56,766 nucleotides of DNA from Oscillospiraceae bacterium (lineage in GTDB: Bacteria > Bacillota > Clostridia > Oscillospirales > CAG-382): contig SVQU01000011.1 in the NCBI GenBank assembly GCA_015065165.1, positions 1 to 56,766 on the forward strand. Reading direction: 5' to 3'. Under the pieces are notes generated by a model. That model saw nothing but the letters and a program-made list of their open reading frames with translations. It had not been told where the DNA came from and did not search any database. The position numbers were made by a program, and so were the translations under genes. This document shows positions 16,722-24,488 of the stretch, piece after piece (the first letter of the stretch is position 1; each line of letters opens with the position of its first letter).

Positions 16722-16985
16722 TTAGGCGATACCGTTGAGAAGTTTGGTGTACTGGCTCTTCTTACGTGCGGCATTGTTCTTGTGAATAATGCCCTTGGAG
16801 ACAGCCCTGTCGACCATGCCGACCGCTTCAAGATATGTCTTTTCTGCGAGAGCCTTGTCGCCAGCGGCAACAGCAGCCTTATACTTCTTAACAGAAGTCT
16901 TCATAGCAGATTTAAACATCTTATTCTGAAGCGTTTTTACTTTGGTAACCTTTACACGCTTTTTTGCAGATTTAATGTTAGGCAT
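16722..16985 (-). CDS. rpsT: 30S ribosomal protein S20
   Basis: 87 residues, the usual size for S20. It is basic and helical, beginning MPNIKSAKKRVKVTK, with the typical AMKTSVKKY and C-terminal GIIHKNNAARKKSQYTKL. It binds 16S rRNA during assembly of the small subunit. The ATG at 16985 is chosen because the MPNIKSAKKR start is conserved and GGGAGGTG lies upstream. The frame runs further to 17093, but those residues do not belong to the family. Its neighbour on the other strand is gpr, a common clostridial arrangement in which rpsT and gpr are divergent. Confidence 0.95.
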   Translation of the reverse strand: MPNIKSAKKRVKVTKVKTLQNKMFKSAMKTSVKKYKAAVAAGDKALAEKTYLEAVGMVDRAVSKGIIHKNNAARKKSQYTKLLNGIA

Positions 16986-17022
16986 GCACTTTGCACCTCC
17001 CTTTGGATTTTGGAACCAATCT

Positions 17023-17051
17023 ATACTATCATACATTTTTAAATTTTGCAA
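17023..17051 (-). promoter_or_regulatory. Promoter of rpsT
   Basis: On the minus strand TTGCAA (17051-17046) is followed after 17 bases by TAGTAT (17028-17023), about 38 bases before the rpsT start codon. The match is reasonable and the position is right. Confidence 0.45.
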
Positions 17052-17128
17052 TAGTTTTTGTGAAAATTTATAAAAAAATTTAATCAGGGGCATAAATAAA
17101 AGAAAAAATATCCTTGCGGAGGTACAAA

Positions 17129-18031
17129 ATGTTTGAAAAACGAACAGATTTAGCCCTTGAAATAAGAGAGCTTCACGGGGAAGAATCGGGCATAGATATC
17201 GAGGAAACCGAGAAAAACGGAATAACCGTTACCACTGCCAACGTGAATTCATCTAAAGGAGAAGAACTTTCGGGTAAACCCCAAGGGCGGTATATAACCC
17301 TTGACGTGGGCAAAATTTGGATAGCCGAGCCAAAGCGGTTCGAGCTTACGGCGAAAACTCTGGCTGATGAATTGGAATCGCTTTTGCCCAAAGGCGAGGG
17401 GTGCGTTCTTGCGGTTGGTATGGGTAACGAACAAATAACACCCGATTCTTTAGGTCCGAGGACGGTTAAAAAATTGCTGATAACCCGTCATATTAAAAAA
17501 ATCGATTCGGCGTTGTATACATCGGCAGGCTTTGGATGCTTGTCGGCAATCGCCCCGGGGGTGCTTGGTCAAACGGGTATCGAAACCGCCGAGATTATCA
17601 AAAACGTGGTAAACGGTATAAAACCCAAGTGCGTCATACTTATCGATGCCTTGGCATCGAGGCGGTTAAGCCGTTTGGCTACCACAGTTCAGATTTCGGA
17701 TAGGGGAATTAACCCCGGTTCGGGAGTTTCCAACAAAAGAGCAGAACTTTCCGAAAAGGTTTTCGGAGTTCCCGTTATATCCATAGGTGTTCCTACCGTT
17801 GTGGATGCGGCAACCTTGGCATATGATATATTGGAAGAGCATCACGGAAAAGAGGATTCCGACTTCGCACAGGTTATTGAAAAAATCCTGTCAAGCGAGG
17901 GAAGAAATATGTTCGTAACCCCAAAGGATAACGATATAATCGCGCAGAAAACCGCAAACCTGCTTGCATGCGCCATAAATATGGCGGTTCACAAAATGGA
18001 TATAAAAGAAATCAGCGAATATATAGATTAA
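17129..18031 (+). CDS. gpr: Germination protease GPR (spore endopeptidase, zymogen)
   Basis: 300 residues. GPR degrades the small acid-soluble DNA-binding proteins during spore germination. It is made as a zymogen in the forespore and cleaves its own N-terminus. The characteristic self-processing context is visible as RTDLALE at residues 5-11, and the conserved core includes AVGMGNEQITPDSLGPRTV, SAIAPGVLGQTGIET and VILIDALASR. The ATG at 17129 (ribosome site GGAGG) is preferred over a TTG at 17114. It is followed after about 70 bases by spoIIP, the arrangement known from Bacillus and Clostridia. Likely transcribed by forespore sigma factors, though I do not see a clear sigma-G box. Confidence 0.93.
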   Translation: MFEKRTDLALEIRELHGEESGIDIEETEKNGITVTTANVNSSKGEELSGKPQGRYITLDVGKIWIAEPKRFELTAKTLADELESLLPKGEGCVLAVGMGNEQITPDSLGPRTVKKLLITRHIKKIDSALYTSAGFGCLSAIAPGVLGQTGIETAEIIKNVVNGIKPKCVILIDALASRRLSRLATTVQISDRGINPGSGVSNKRAELSEKVFGVPVISIGVPTVVDAATLAYDILEEHHGKEDSDFAQVIEKILSSEGRNMFVTPKDNDIIAQKTANLLACAINMAVHKMDIKEISEYID

Positions 18032-18103
18032 AACAGTCATATTTATAAATTTTTTCTCATATATATAACTTAGGAAAGTTTTATGATTTAGGAGAGATTA
18101 AAA

Positions 18104-19192
18104 ATGAAAAGACTGTTAAGCAATTCGCAAAGACAAGCTGTTCTAAAAACAGTTTGCCTTGTTCTTGCGCTGGTAATGTTTGTTGGGGTGATAATGTTTA
18201 TTCCCCGATTAGTATCGGTCATACCCCGTTTTTCGGCGTCGGCAACGCGTGAAATGTTAAAGGATACCGATATAGTACCCCAAAGCAAGCCTGCCTTCGC
18301 CTTTGGCTCGGGCGGGGAAGTAAGTATACCGAAGGATAATTTGAATTCTCCAAAGCCTGCCCCACTGCCCGAAATTAATGTTCCGATACCTCGACCCCAA
18401 GAGGGGGATTTGCCCGTTGCCTCCGAAAACCTGTGCTGGTATAGTGCGGGGGAAGCGCCAACGCTTAACCTAATTAACCGAACAAGCTATGACGTGGATT
18501 TGAATGATTTTATAACCCGCGAATTTCCTATTTCGGGAGAGATAACCGACAAACCCTTGGTGTTGATAATTCACACCCACGGAAGCGAAAGCTATCTTCC
18601 CACCAAGCAAAACTTTTATTCTCCCGATGAGGATTTTCGCTCGGAATCCGAAAATGAAAACGTTGTGGGTATCGGAAGTATACTTTGTGAAGAACTTAAT
18701 CAAATGGGTATTCCTACCATACACGATAAAACAATGCACGATATCCCCAACTATAATTCCTCTTACGTAACCTCTTCAAAGGCTTTAGAGAAAATCCTTG
18801 CCGAAAACCCCAGTATCCGATTTGTAATAGACCTACACCGCGATTCGGTTGTGGATGCCAACGAAAATATTATGAAACCGCTTACTAAAATTAACGGAAA
18901 AGACTGCGCCCAGCTTATGATTGTGGCAGGAACCAACGAAATGGGGATTCCCCACCCCAATTGGCGGGATAACCTAACCTTTGCTACATATCTTCAGCAG
19001 GAAATAAACACACTGTTTCCCACCTTGGCAAGACCTGTAAACCTGCGTAAGCAGGAATTTAATCAATCCTACACAAAGGGAAGTATTATTTTAGAGGTCG
19101 GCTCTTGCGGAAATACCGTGGAGGAGGCAAGAAATGCCATATATTGCTTCGCCGAAGCGTACGGAAGCCTTTTAAAAAAGTATCTTTTATAA
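18104..19192 (+). CDS. spoIIP: Stage II sporulation protein P (engulfment amidase/endopeptidase)
   Basis: 362 residues. SpoIIP works with SpoIID and SpoIIM to remove septal peptidoglycan and drive engulfment. One membrane helix lies at about 17-36, with the enzyme domain outside. Family signatures are IHTHGSESYLP (about 160-170) with its metal-binding His, GIGSILCEEL, DLHRDSV and the C-terminal ILEVGSCGNT with AIYCFAEAYG. The start has GGAGAG upstream. It lies directly after gpr. No strong terminator is visible before the next promoter. Confidence 0.93.
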   Translation: MKRLLSNSQRQAVLKTVCLVLALVMFVGVIMFIPRLVSVIPRFSASATREMLKDTDIVPQSKPAFAFGSGGEVSIPKDNLNSPKPAPLPEINVPIPRPQEGDLPVASENLCWYSAGEAPTLNLINRTSYDVDLNDFITREFPISGEITDKPLVLIIHTHGSESYLPTKQNFYSPDEDFRSESENENVVGIGSILCEELNQMGIPTIHDKTMHDIPNYNSSYVTSSKALEKILAENPSIRFVIDLHRDSVVDANENIMKPLTKINGKDCAQLMIVAGTNEMGIPHPNWRDNLTFATYLQQEINTLFPTLARPVNLRKQEFNQSYTKGSIILEVGSCGNTVEEARNAIYCFAEAYGSLLKKYLL

Positions 19193-19207
19193 TATATAGT
19201 AATAGAT

Positions 19208-19258
19208 TTTATCATTTTGCTGATAAATATTGACAATATTATATTAATATGGTAATCT
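19208..19258 (+). promoter_or_regulatory. Promoter of the GH20 gene with adjoining palindrome
   Basis: TTGACA at 19230-19235 and TAATCT at 19253-19258 are 17 bases apart. Immediately upstream is the palindrome TTTATCA-TTTTGC-TGATAAA (19208-19227), a possible operator abutting the -35 box. Confidence 0.55.
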
Positions 19259-19301
19259 TTATACACCTATTATGTACAAAAAATGTATAAGGAGAACGGT
19301 T

Positions 19302-22300
19302 ATGAAAAAGAAATTGGCACTTATATTGTCCATCATTCTTTTGACAACTGCGGTAATGCCTATGGCACTTAATGTTTCTGCGGCAAACGCAGCGCCTAAC
19401 GTATTGCCCGCTATCCGCGAATGGACAGGCGGTACAGGCAACTTTACCCCCAACGCATCCACTGTGCTTGTTAATGCTTCGGGCGTTGACAAACAGATTG
19501 ATATGGTCGCGCAGTTTTTCCAAGAAATGGCGGGTTTGGACCTTGCGGTTAAAACAAGCGGTTCAAGCAACGCTATTGTATTTACTCTCGACAGCTCTCT
19601 TAAAAGCAAGGTTGGCGAAGAAGGCTATACCATCAACGCCACTTCTTCTAAAATCGATATTAAAGCACCTACCAAAATAGGTTTGTTTTACGGCGGTATT
19701 TCCGTGGTTCAAAGCGTTTATGCCGACGGCTATTTCCCCTGCGGTACTGCTACCGACTATCCCGCGTATTCAAAGCGTACCGGTATGATCGACGTTGCAC
19801 GTGCTTACGTTCCTATGGAAGAACTTAACAAAATAACCCGTTATATGTCGTGGTATAAAATGAACGAGGTTCAGATTCACCTTAACGACATTGGTTATTA
19901 TAACTATCTAATCTTCCGTCTTGAAAGCGATATTCCCGGTCTTACCGCTACCGACGGACATTATACTAAGGAAGAATACCGTCAGTATCAAAAGGATATG
20001 CTAGAATACGGTGTAACCGTTATTTCCGAAATCGATACCCCTGCACACGCAGGTGCGTTCTCTCTCATTACAGGCGAAGATAAGATTAGTATGCTCCCCT
20101 CTAAGCCTACCTCCTGTCTCGACATTACCGACCCCAACGTAACCAGAGTTGTTAAAAAGCTCTTTACAGAAATGTTGGGCGGCGACGATCCTGTTATCAT
20201 TGGCGATACCGTGCATATCGGTATGGACGAATATCCCGATGAATATAAAACTCAAATGGAAACCTATTGCAACGAAATCATCGCTCACGTTAACAGCCTC
20301 GGCTATAAGGCGCGTATCTGGTCGGGCGTTGGCGCAGACGGCGGATGTCTTTACGGCGCTAACCTTAAGGGTGATTTCGAGGTTAACTTCTGGGCGACCA
20401 ACCTTTCGGGTATAAGCGAAACAATGGCGCTTAACTGCGGTGTTATAAACACCATAAATAATCTTCTTTACGTTGTTCCCTCTACCAACTACGGCTTTGT
20501 AGACTATTACGATGTTGAAAAGCTCTATTCTAAGTGGCAGGTTAACACCGTAGACTATTACGGCACCAAGCTTTGCGAAGCAAACGACAGCCGACTTCTC
20601 GGTGCATCCTTCGCTATTTGGAACGATATCCACACAGGTTATTTCGGCTTGACCTATCGCGACATTATCGACAGACTTCGCGGTATGGTATGTCTTATTG
20701 CCGAAAAGAACTGGTGCGGCACAGATACAGTTAGCAAAATCTCCACCGCTAACTTTATGGCTCGCTATAACACTCTTTCTGTAAGAGCAGGCGACTCCGA
20801 TCCCTTCAACACCTCTCTTCCCGACGAAGGTATCAAACTCGACTTCTCCTCCTCCACGGCTCCCTCTTATGCTACCTATAACGGTACTGTAAGCGGCGGC
20901 TCGTTCAAGCTTGACGGTACTTCTTATATATCTATGACACCCAACGCGGTCGGCTTCCCCAACTCCTTGTCCTTCGAGCTTACACTTTCCGAATACCCAA
21001 CCCAAAAGACTGCACTTTTCGGCGGATATGACAGCATTGGCTCGGAAGTATTCATCGATAAAGACGGTACAATCGGCTTTAAATCCGAAATCAGCGAAAC
21101 CGATTGCTATAACTTCACCTTCGATTATAAAATTCCTCTTAACCAAACGGTTAAGCTTTGCCTCACCAGCGGAATTAAAAACACAAGACTTATCGTAAAC
21201 GATTCTCTCGCTTTCGAAACCATAAACGATAAACAGCATATGGTGTATGATAGCCTTAAGGAAAAACGTTGGTCCACCTTCGTAATTCCTCTTGAAAAAA
21301 TCGGCTATGGTATCAAGGGTAAAATTGATGACATCGAGGTTATCGAAGCCGAAACCGAATTGGGCGAGCTTCAGGCAAACGCAAACCTTGCCTTCGGCAA
21401 AACCGTTACCGTTTCGGGCACAGAAACCTCCGATGGTTCTCTCGGTCCTGCCCTTGCAGTAGACGGTAACGAATCCACCCGCCTTTCTCTTGCAAGAGAT
21501 AAAGACGAACAATGGATGGTTGTTGACCTTGGCGACACCTATACCGTAAGACGTGTGGAAATTATGTTTAAGAGCCGTGTTTCTGCCTATCAGATTCTTG
21601 TTTCTACCGATAATAAGAACTACACCAAGGTTTATGAGGTTTCGGGATTAGAGGATTATATCTCCGCAACAGATAATATCGTTCTTGATACTCCCGCAAA
21701 TGCAAGATACGTTAAATTCTTACAGTTGGACCGTTACACTGTTCCCAATTATCCCAGCTGGGGCGAATACAGTGCGGGTATCACTGAATTCCGCGTGTTC
21801 TCCTTTAATATGCAGTTCTATACCGATGCAATCGCACAGGCAAGAGAATATGCAAACACTCTTCCTGCAGGGGACGTAACCCGCGAAAACATCCTTGAAG
21901 CTGCCACCGCTTTGGAGGAATATCTCGCCTCCGAGGCTATCTATCAGGCAAATATCGACAGACTTTATTATGAGCTTCAAAGCGCAGTAAGCGGCGAGGA
22001 CGATAACGTTGCTAAGGAAAAACCCTACACGGTTTCCGGCTCGGGTGTTGGCTTTGGCTCTTATACCGCAAACCTTACCGACGGCGTTGCTTCCGATACC
22101 GAGGAATTTAACAGCGAGTGGTTCGGCTTGTATAAAGGCAACAGCGACGGCAAAAACACCGTTGACGGTGTGGGCACTATCGTTGTAGACCTTGAAGGTG
22201 TGTATGATATCACCCGCGTTCGCGCTCATTTCAGAAACGCTAACGGCTCGGGTGTTGGCGCGCCTACCAAGGTTGCCGTTTCGGTTTCCGACAACGGCGA

Positions 22301-22712
22301 AACCTTTACAAAAGTGGGCAACCTTTCCATAGATACAGCAGAAAATTCTATCTATTGGGCAGCGCTTTACGGCTCCACCAAGGGCAGATACGTTCAGCTT
22401 GACGTTGAACTTGGCAACACCTTTGCCTTCCTTAACGAAATCGAAGTGTTCGGCACAGAATCCGATACATCCGGTGGTTCATCGGATCCTTTTCCCCCTG
22501 TGGACCCTGATCCTTCTCCCGATCTTATTGGTGATATTAATGGTAACCAGGAAATTGATGCGGTAGACTACGCACTGTTAAAGCGTGCTTACTTCGGTAT
22601 TTACAATATCTCCGATATCGCTGTGGGCGACATCAATAATAACGATGAAATTGATGCAGTAGACTACGCTCTCTTAAAGCGCGCTTACTTCGGTATCTAT
22701 TCTATAAACTAA
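19302..22712 (+). CDS. Secreted GH20 beta-N-acetylhexosaminidase with CBM-like modules and dockerin
   Basis: 1136 residues from the ATG at 19302 (AAGGAGA upstream; the ATG at 19272 has no site). A signal peptide (about 1-28) leads to a GH20 N-terminal domain. The GH20 barrel (about 155-470) carries HIGMDEYPDE, with the catalytic Asp309-Glu310 pair. A LamG-like sandwich (about 500-690), an F5/8-type module (about 700-840, LAVDGNESTRLS), a second F5/8-like module (about 900-1060) and a C-terminal two-repeat dockerin (about 1075-1136; GDINGNQEIDAVDYALLKR and GDINNNDEIDAVDYALLKR) follow. It would release GlcNAc/GalNAc from mucin or host glycans, and the dockerin would bind a cohesin. It is strongly expressed by codon use. 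Confidence 0.88.
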   Translation: MKKKLALILSIILLTTAVMPMALNVSAANAAPNVLPAIREWTGGTGNFTPNASTVLVNASGVDKQIDMVAQFFQEMAGLDLAVKTSGSSNAIVFTLDSSLKSKVGEEGYTINATSSKIDIKAPTKIGLFYGGISVVQSVYADGYFPCGTATDYPAYSKRTGMIDVARAYVPMEELNKITRYMSWYKMNEVQIHLNDIGYYNYLIFRLESDIPGLTATDGHYTKEEYRQYQKDMLEYGVTVISEIDTPAHAGAFSLITGEDKISMLPSKPTSCLDITDPNVTRVVKKLFTEMLGGDDPVIIGDTVHIGMDEYPDEYKTQMETYCNEIIAHVNSLGYKARIWSGVGADGGCLYGANLKGDFEVNFWATNLSGISETMALNCGVINTINNLLYVVPSTNYGFVDYYDVEKLYSKWQVNTVDYYGTKLCEANDSRLLGASFAIWNDIHTGYFGLTYRDIIDRLRGMVCLIAEKNWCGTDTVSKISTANFMARYNTLSVRAGDSDPFNTSLPDEGIKLDFSSSTAPSYATYNGTVSGGSFKLDGTSYISMTPNAVGFPNSLSFELTLSEYPTQKTALFGGYDSIGSEVFIDKDGTIGFKSEISETDCYNFTFDYKIPLNQTVKLCLTSGIKNTRLIVNDSLAFETINDKQHMVYDSLKEKRWSTFVIPLEKIGYGIKGKIDDIEVIEAETELGELQANANLAFGKTVTVSGTETSDGSLGPALAVDGNESTRLSLARDKDEQWMVVDLGDTYTVRRVEIMFKSRVSAYQILVSTDNKNYTKVYEVSGLEDYISATDNIVLDTPANARYVKFLQLDRYTVPNYPSWGEYSAGITEFRVFSFNMQFYTDAIAQAREYANTLPAGDVTRENILEAATALEEYLASEAIYQANIDRLYYELQSAVSGEDDNVAKEKPYTVSGSGVGFGSYTANLTDGVASDTEEFNSEWFGLYKGNSDGKNTVDGVGTIVVDLEGVYDITRVRAHFRNANGSGVGAPTKVAVSVSDNGETFTKVGNLSIDTAENSIYWAALYGSTKGRYVQLDVELGNTFAFLNEIEVFGTESDTSGGSSDPFPPVDPDPSPDLIGDINGNQEIDAVDYALLKRAYFGIYNISDIAVGDINNNDEIDAVDYALLKRAYFGIYSIN

Positions 22713-22726
22713 TTTAACCAAACCTA

Positions 22727-22760
22727 AAAGGACAGAGGCGAAAAGCCTCTGTCTTTTGTT
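22727..22760 (+). terminator. Terminator after the GH20 gene
   Basis: The stem GACAGAGGC (22731-22739) pairs with GCCTCTGTC (22745-22753) around a GAAAA loop, extended by A/T pairs and followed by TTTTGTTT. A very similar hairpin follows each of the other two dockerin genes. Confidence 0.85.
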
Positions 22761-22784
22761 TATATCTACATCAAAACCGTAATA

Positions 22785-22813
22785 TTGACAACCCAACGCA
22801 GATGTGATAAAAT
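22785..22813 (+). promoter_or_regulatory. Promoter of the cohesin-like gene
   Basis: TTGACA at 22785-22790, a 17-base spacer and TAAAAT at 22808-22813, about 33 bases before the start codon. It shows the gene is transcribed separately from the GH20 gene. Confidence 0.6.
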
Positions 22814-22845
22814 TCTATTGTATATAATAAATGAGGTGTACGGTT

Positions 22846-24297
22846 ATGAAAAGAATCACAGCGGTTTTTCTTGCGGCTTTAATGCTGTTAACGTTTATGC
22901 CCCTTTCTGCCGTGGTTTCTGCGGCGGCGGACAGCGTTCTCGGCGATAAAAATGCCTCTCCCGCTTTTACAATGGATATTACTGCCCCCAAAAATTACGT
23001 TGCGGGACAAAAAATAACCGTTACGGTTACGGTTAACAATATAACTCCCAAAACCGGGCTTCAGCACGTAAGCGGCGGTTTGTATTTTAATACTGACGTT
23101 CTCGGTTTTGATTTTGAAATGCGAGAAAATAAAAAGCTCGACGGCGCGATGACACCTCTTTATGAATGGGAGGATTTCACAAAACTGGCGATTGACTCTA
23201 ACGGCAAATGGTATATAAGTATCGAGGCTGTTACGGCAGGCCGTGAGGATACGGCAACGGGAAAATATGTATTTTCCAACCTTAAAAGCGACGGCAAGCT
23301 TGTTTTCAAAATTAATTTTCTTGCCAAAAAGGATGCGTCGGGAGATGCACTTGTTTATATCCCTCATTCAACCGTAAAGGGCGGTTTTTTCGCCCCCGAC
23401 ACCTTCAAGCATACTGCCTATGTGGGCAACGGCTCGAAGTTAAGCATACCCAAGGGCACATCGGGAGATACTTACGAAGAACCCGATAAGGATTCCCAAG
23501 AGCCCTCTAAAGTACCTGCAAAGCCTTCGGGGATTCTCGCGCCCTCTTGCGATGCCGCAAATTTGGGAACGGAAAACGAATCGCCCGCATTTACTCTGGA
23601 CGTTACTGCGCCGAAGAATTACGTTGCGGGGCAAAAGGTTACGGTTGCGGTTACGGTTAATAATATAAAAGCCGAAACAGGGCTTCAGCACGTGTGCGGT
23701 CATCTTTATTTTGATACCGACGTTCTCGGGTTCGATTTCGAGCTTCGCAAGGATAAAAAGCTTGAAAATACTATGCATACCTATAACGAATGGGAAAATG
23801 CGTCCAAACTTGCCGTGGATTCGAAAGGGAAATGGTATATAGTTGTGGATGCGCTCACTTCGGGTTACGAGGATGAAGCAACGGGCGGATATAAATATAC
23901 CAACCTCACCAAGGACGGAAAGCTTGCTTTCTGCTTTACCTTTGTTGCCAAGAAGGATGCTGTAAAGAATGCTGTTGTATATATCCCACATTCAACCGTA
24001 AGCGGTGATTATTACAAACCCGACACATACGAGCATATTGTTTATAAGGGTAACGGTTCGGGCGTGGTTATGTCAAAGGGCACTTCCGCTAACGTGGGCA
24101 ATACAAACGGCATCGGCGACGTGAACGGCAACGGCGGTATCGACAGTATGGACTACCTTTATTTAAAACGTTCCTACTTCAGCCAATATCCTCTTTCGGA
24201 TATCTCTGTCGGCGATATTGACCGAGACGGCGAAATCACCAGTATGGACTATCTTTATCTCAAACGCGTGTACTTTAGCCAGTATGTAATTAGATAA
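22846..24297 (+). CDS. Secreted protein with two cohesin-like domains and a dockerin
   Basis: 483 residues from the ATG at 22846 (GAGGTG upstream). A signal peptide (about 1-28) precedes two tandem homologous domains at about 40-205 and 247-412. Each begins (S)PAFTxDxTAPKNYVAGQK, followed by VTVxVTVNNI, GLQHV, YF(N/D)TDVLGFDFE and a final VYIPHSTV. The pattern of strands resembles the cohesin fold (the xAGQKVTVxVxVNNI and YFDTDVLGF elements), but the similarity is divergent and should be checked by profile search. The C-terminus (423-483) is a clear dockerin: GDVNGNGGIDSMDYLYLKR and GDIDRDGEITSMDYLYLKR. If the fold is right, it is an adaptor scaffoldin that could join dockerin enzymes to another cohesin. 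It sits between two dockerin enzymes. Confidence 0.75.
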   Translation: MKRITAVFLAALMLLTFMPLSAVVSAAADSVLGDKNASPAFTMDITAPKNYVAGQKITVTVTVNNITPKTGLQHVSGGLYFNTDVLGFDFEMRENKKLDGAMTPLYEWEDFTKLAIDSNGKWYISIEAVTAGREDTATGKYVFSNLKSDGKLVFKINFLAKKDASGDALVYIPHSTVKGGFFAPDTFKHTAYVGNGSKLSIPKGTSGDTYEEPDKDSQEPSKVPAKPSGILAPSCDAANLGTENESPAFTLDVTAPKNYVAGQKVTVAVTVNNIKAETGLQHVCGHLYFDTDVLGFDFELRKDKKLENTMHTYNEWENASKLAVDSKGKWYIVVDALTSGYEDEATGGYKYTNLTKDGKLAFCFTFVAKKDAVKNAVVYIPHSTVSGDYYKPDTYEHIVYKGNGSGVVMSKGTSANVGNTNGIGDVNGNGGIDSMDYLYLKRSYFSQYPLSDISVGDIDRDGEITSMDYLYLKRVYFSQYVIR

Positions 24298-24311
24298 ATT
24301 AATAACGCTTC

Positions 24312-24346
24312 AAAAGGGCAGGGGGATGTACCTCTGTCCTTTGTTG
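24312..24346 (+). terminator. Terminator after the cohesin-like gene
   Basis: AAAGGGCAGGGGG pairs with CCTCTGTCCTTT (with G-U pairs) around ATGTA and is followed by TTGTTGTT. It is the same GGACAGAG-type stem as after the neighbouring genes. Confidence 0.7.
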
Positions 24347-24399
24347 TTCCTTATGTGGCGATGTATCCCATAAAATACCAATGGTACAAAACCCGAGCG

Positions 24400-24445
24400 T
24401 ATCACGAAATGTGATATTGACAATTGCCGCCGAAAATGGTATTAT
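24400..24445 (+). promoter_or_regulatory. Promoter of the DUF4855 gene with adjoining palindrome
   Basis: TTGACA at 24417-24422 and TATTAT at 24440-24445 are 17 bases apart. The palindrome TATCAC-GAAAT-GTGATA (24400-24416) directly abuts the -35 box, in the same place as the TTTATCA/TGATAAA palindrome of the GH20 promoter. Confidence 0.6.
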
Positions 24446-24488
24446 AGGCGTGATATAAATTTATGTGAAATTTAAAAGAGGAGACACT

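Noticed and set aside
16985..17093. Longer rpsT reading frame
   Set aside because: The added residues are unlike S20, and the conserved MPNIKSAKKR start has a good ribosome site.
17114..17128. Upstream TTG start for gpr
   Set aside because: It runs through the ribosome site (GGAGG), and the conserved MFEKRTDLALE start is at 17129.
20001..21512. Long open frame antisense to the GH20 gene (503 codons)
   Set aside because: It lies wholly opposite a well-supported coding region, has no family motif or ribosome site, and is explained by codon bias of the real gene.
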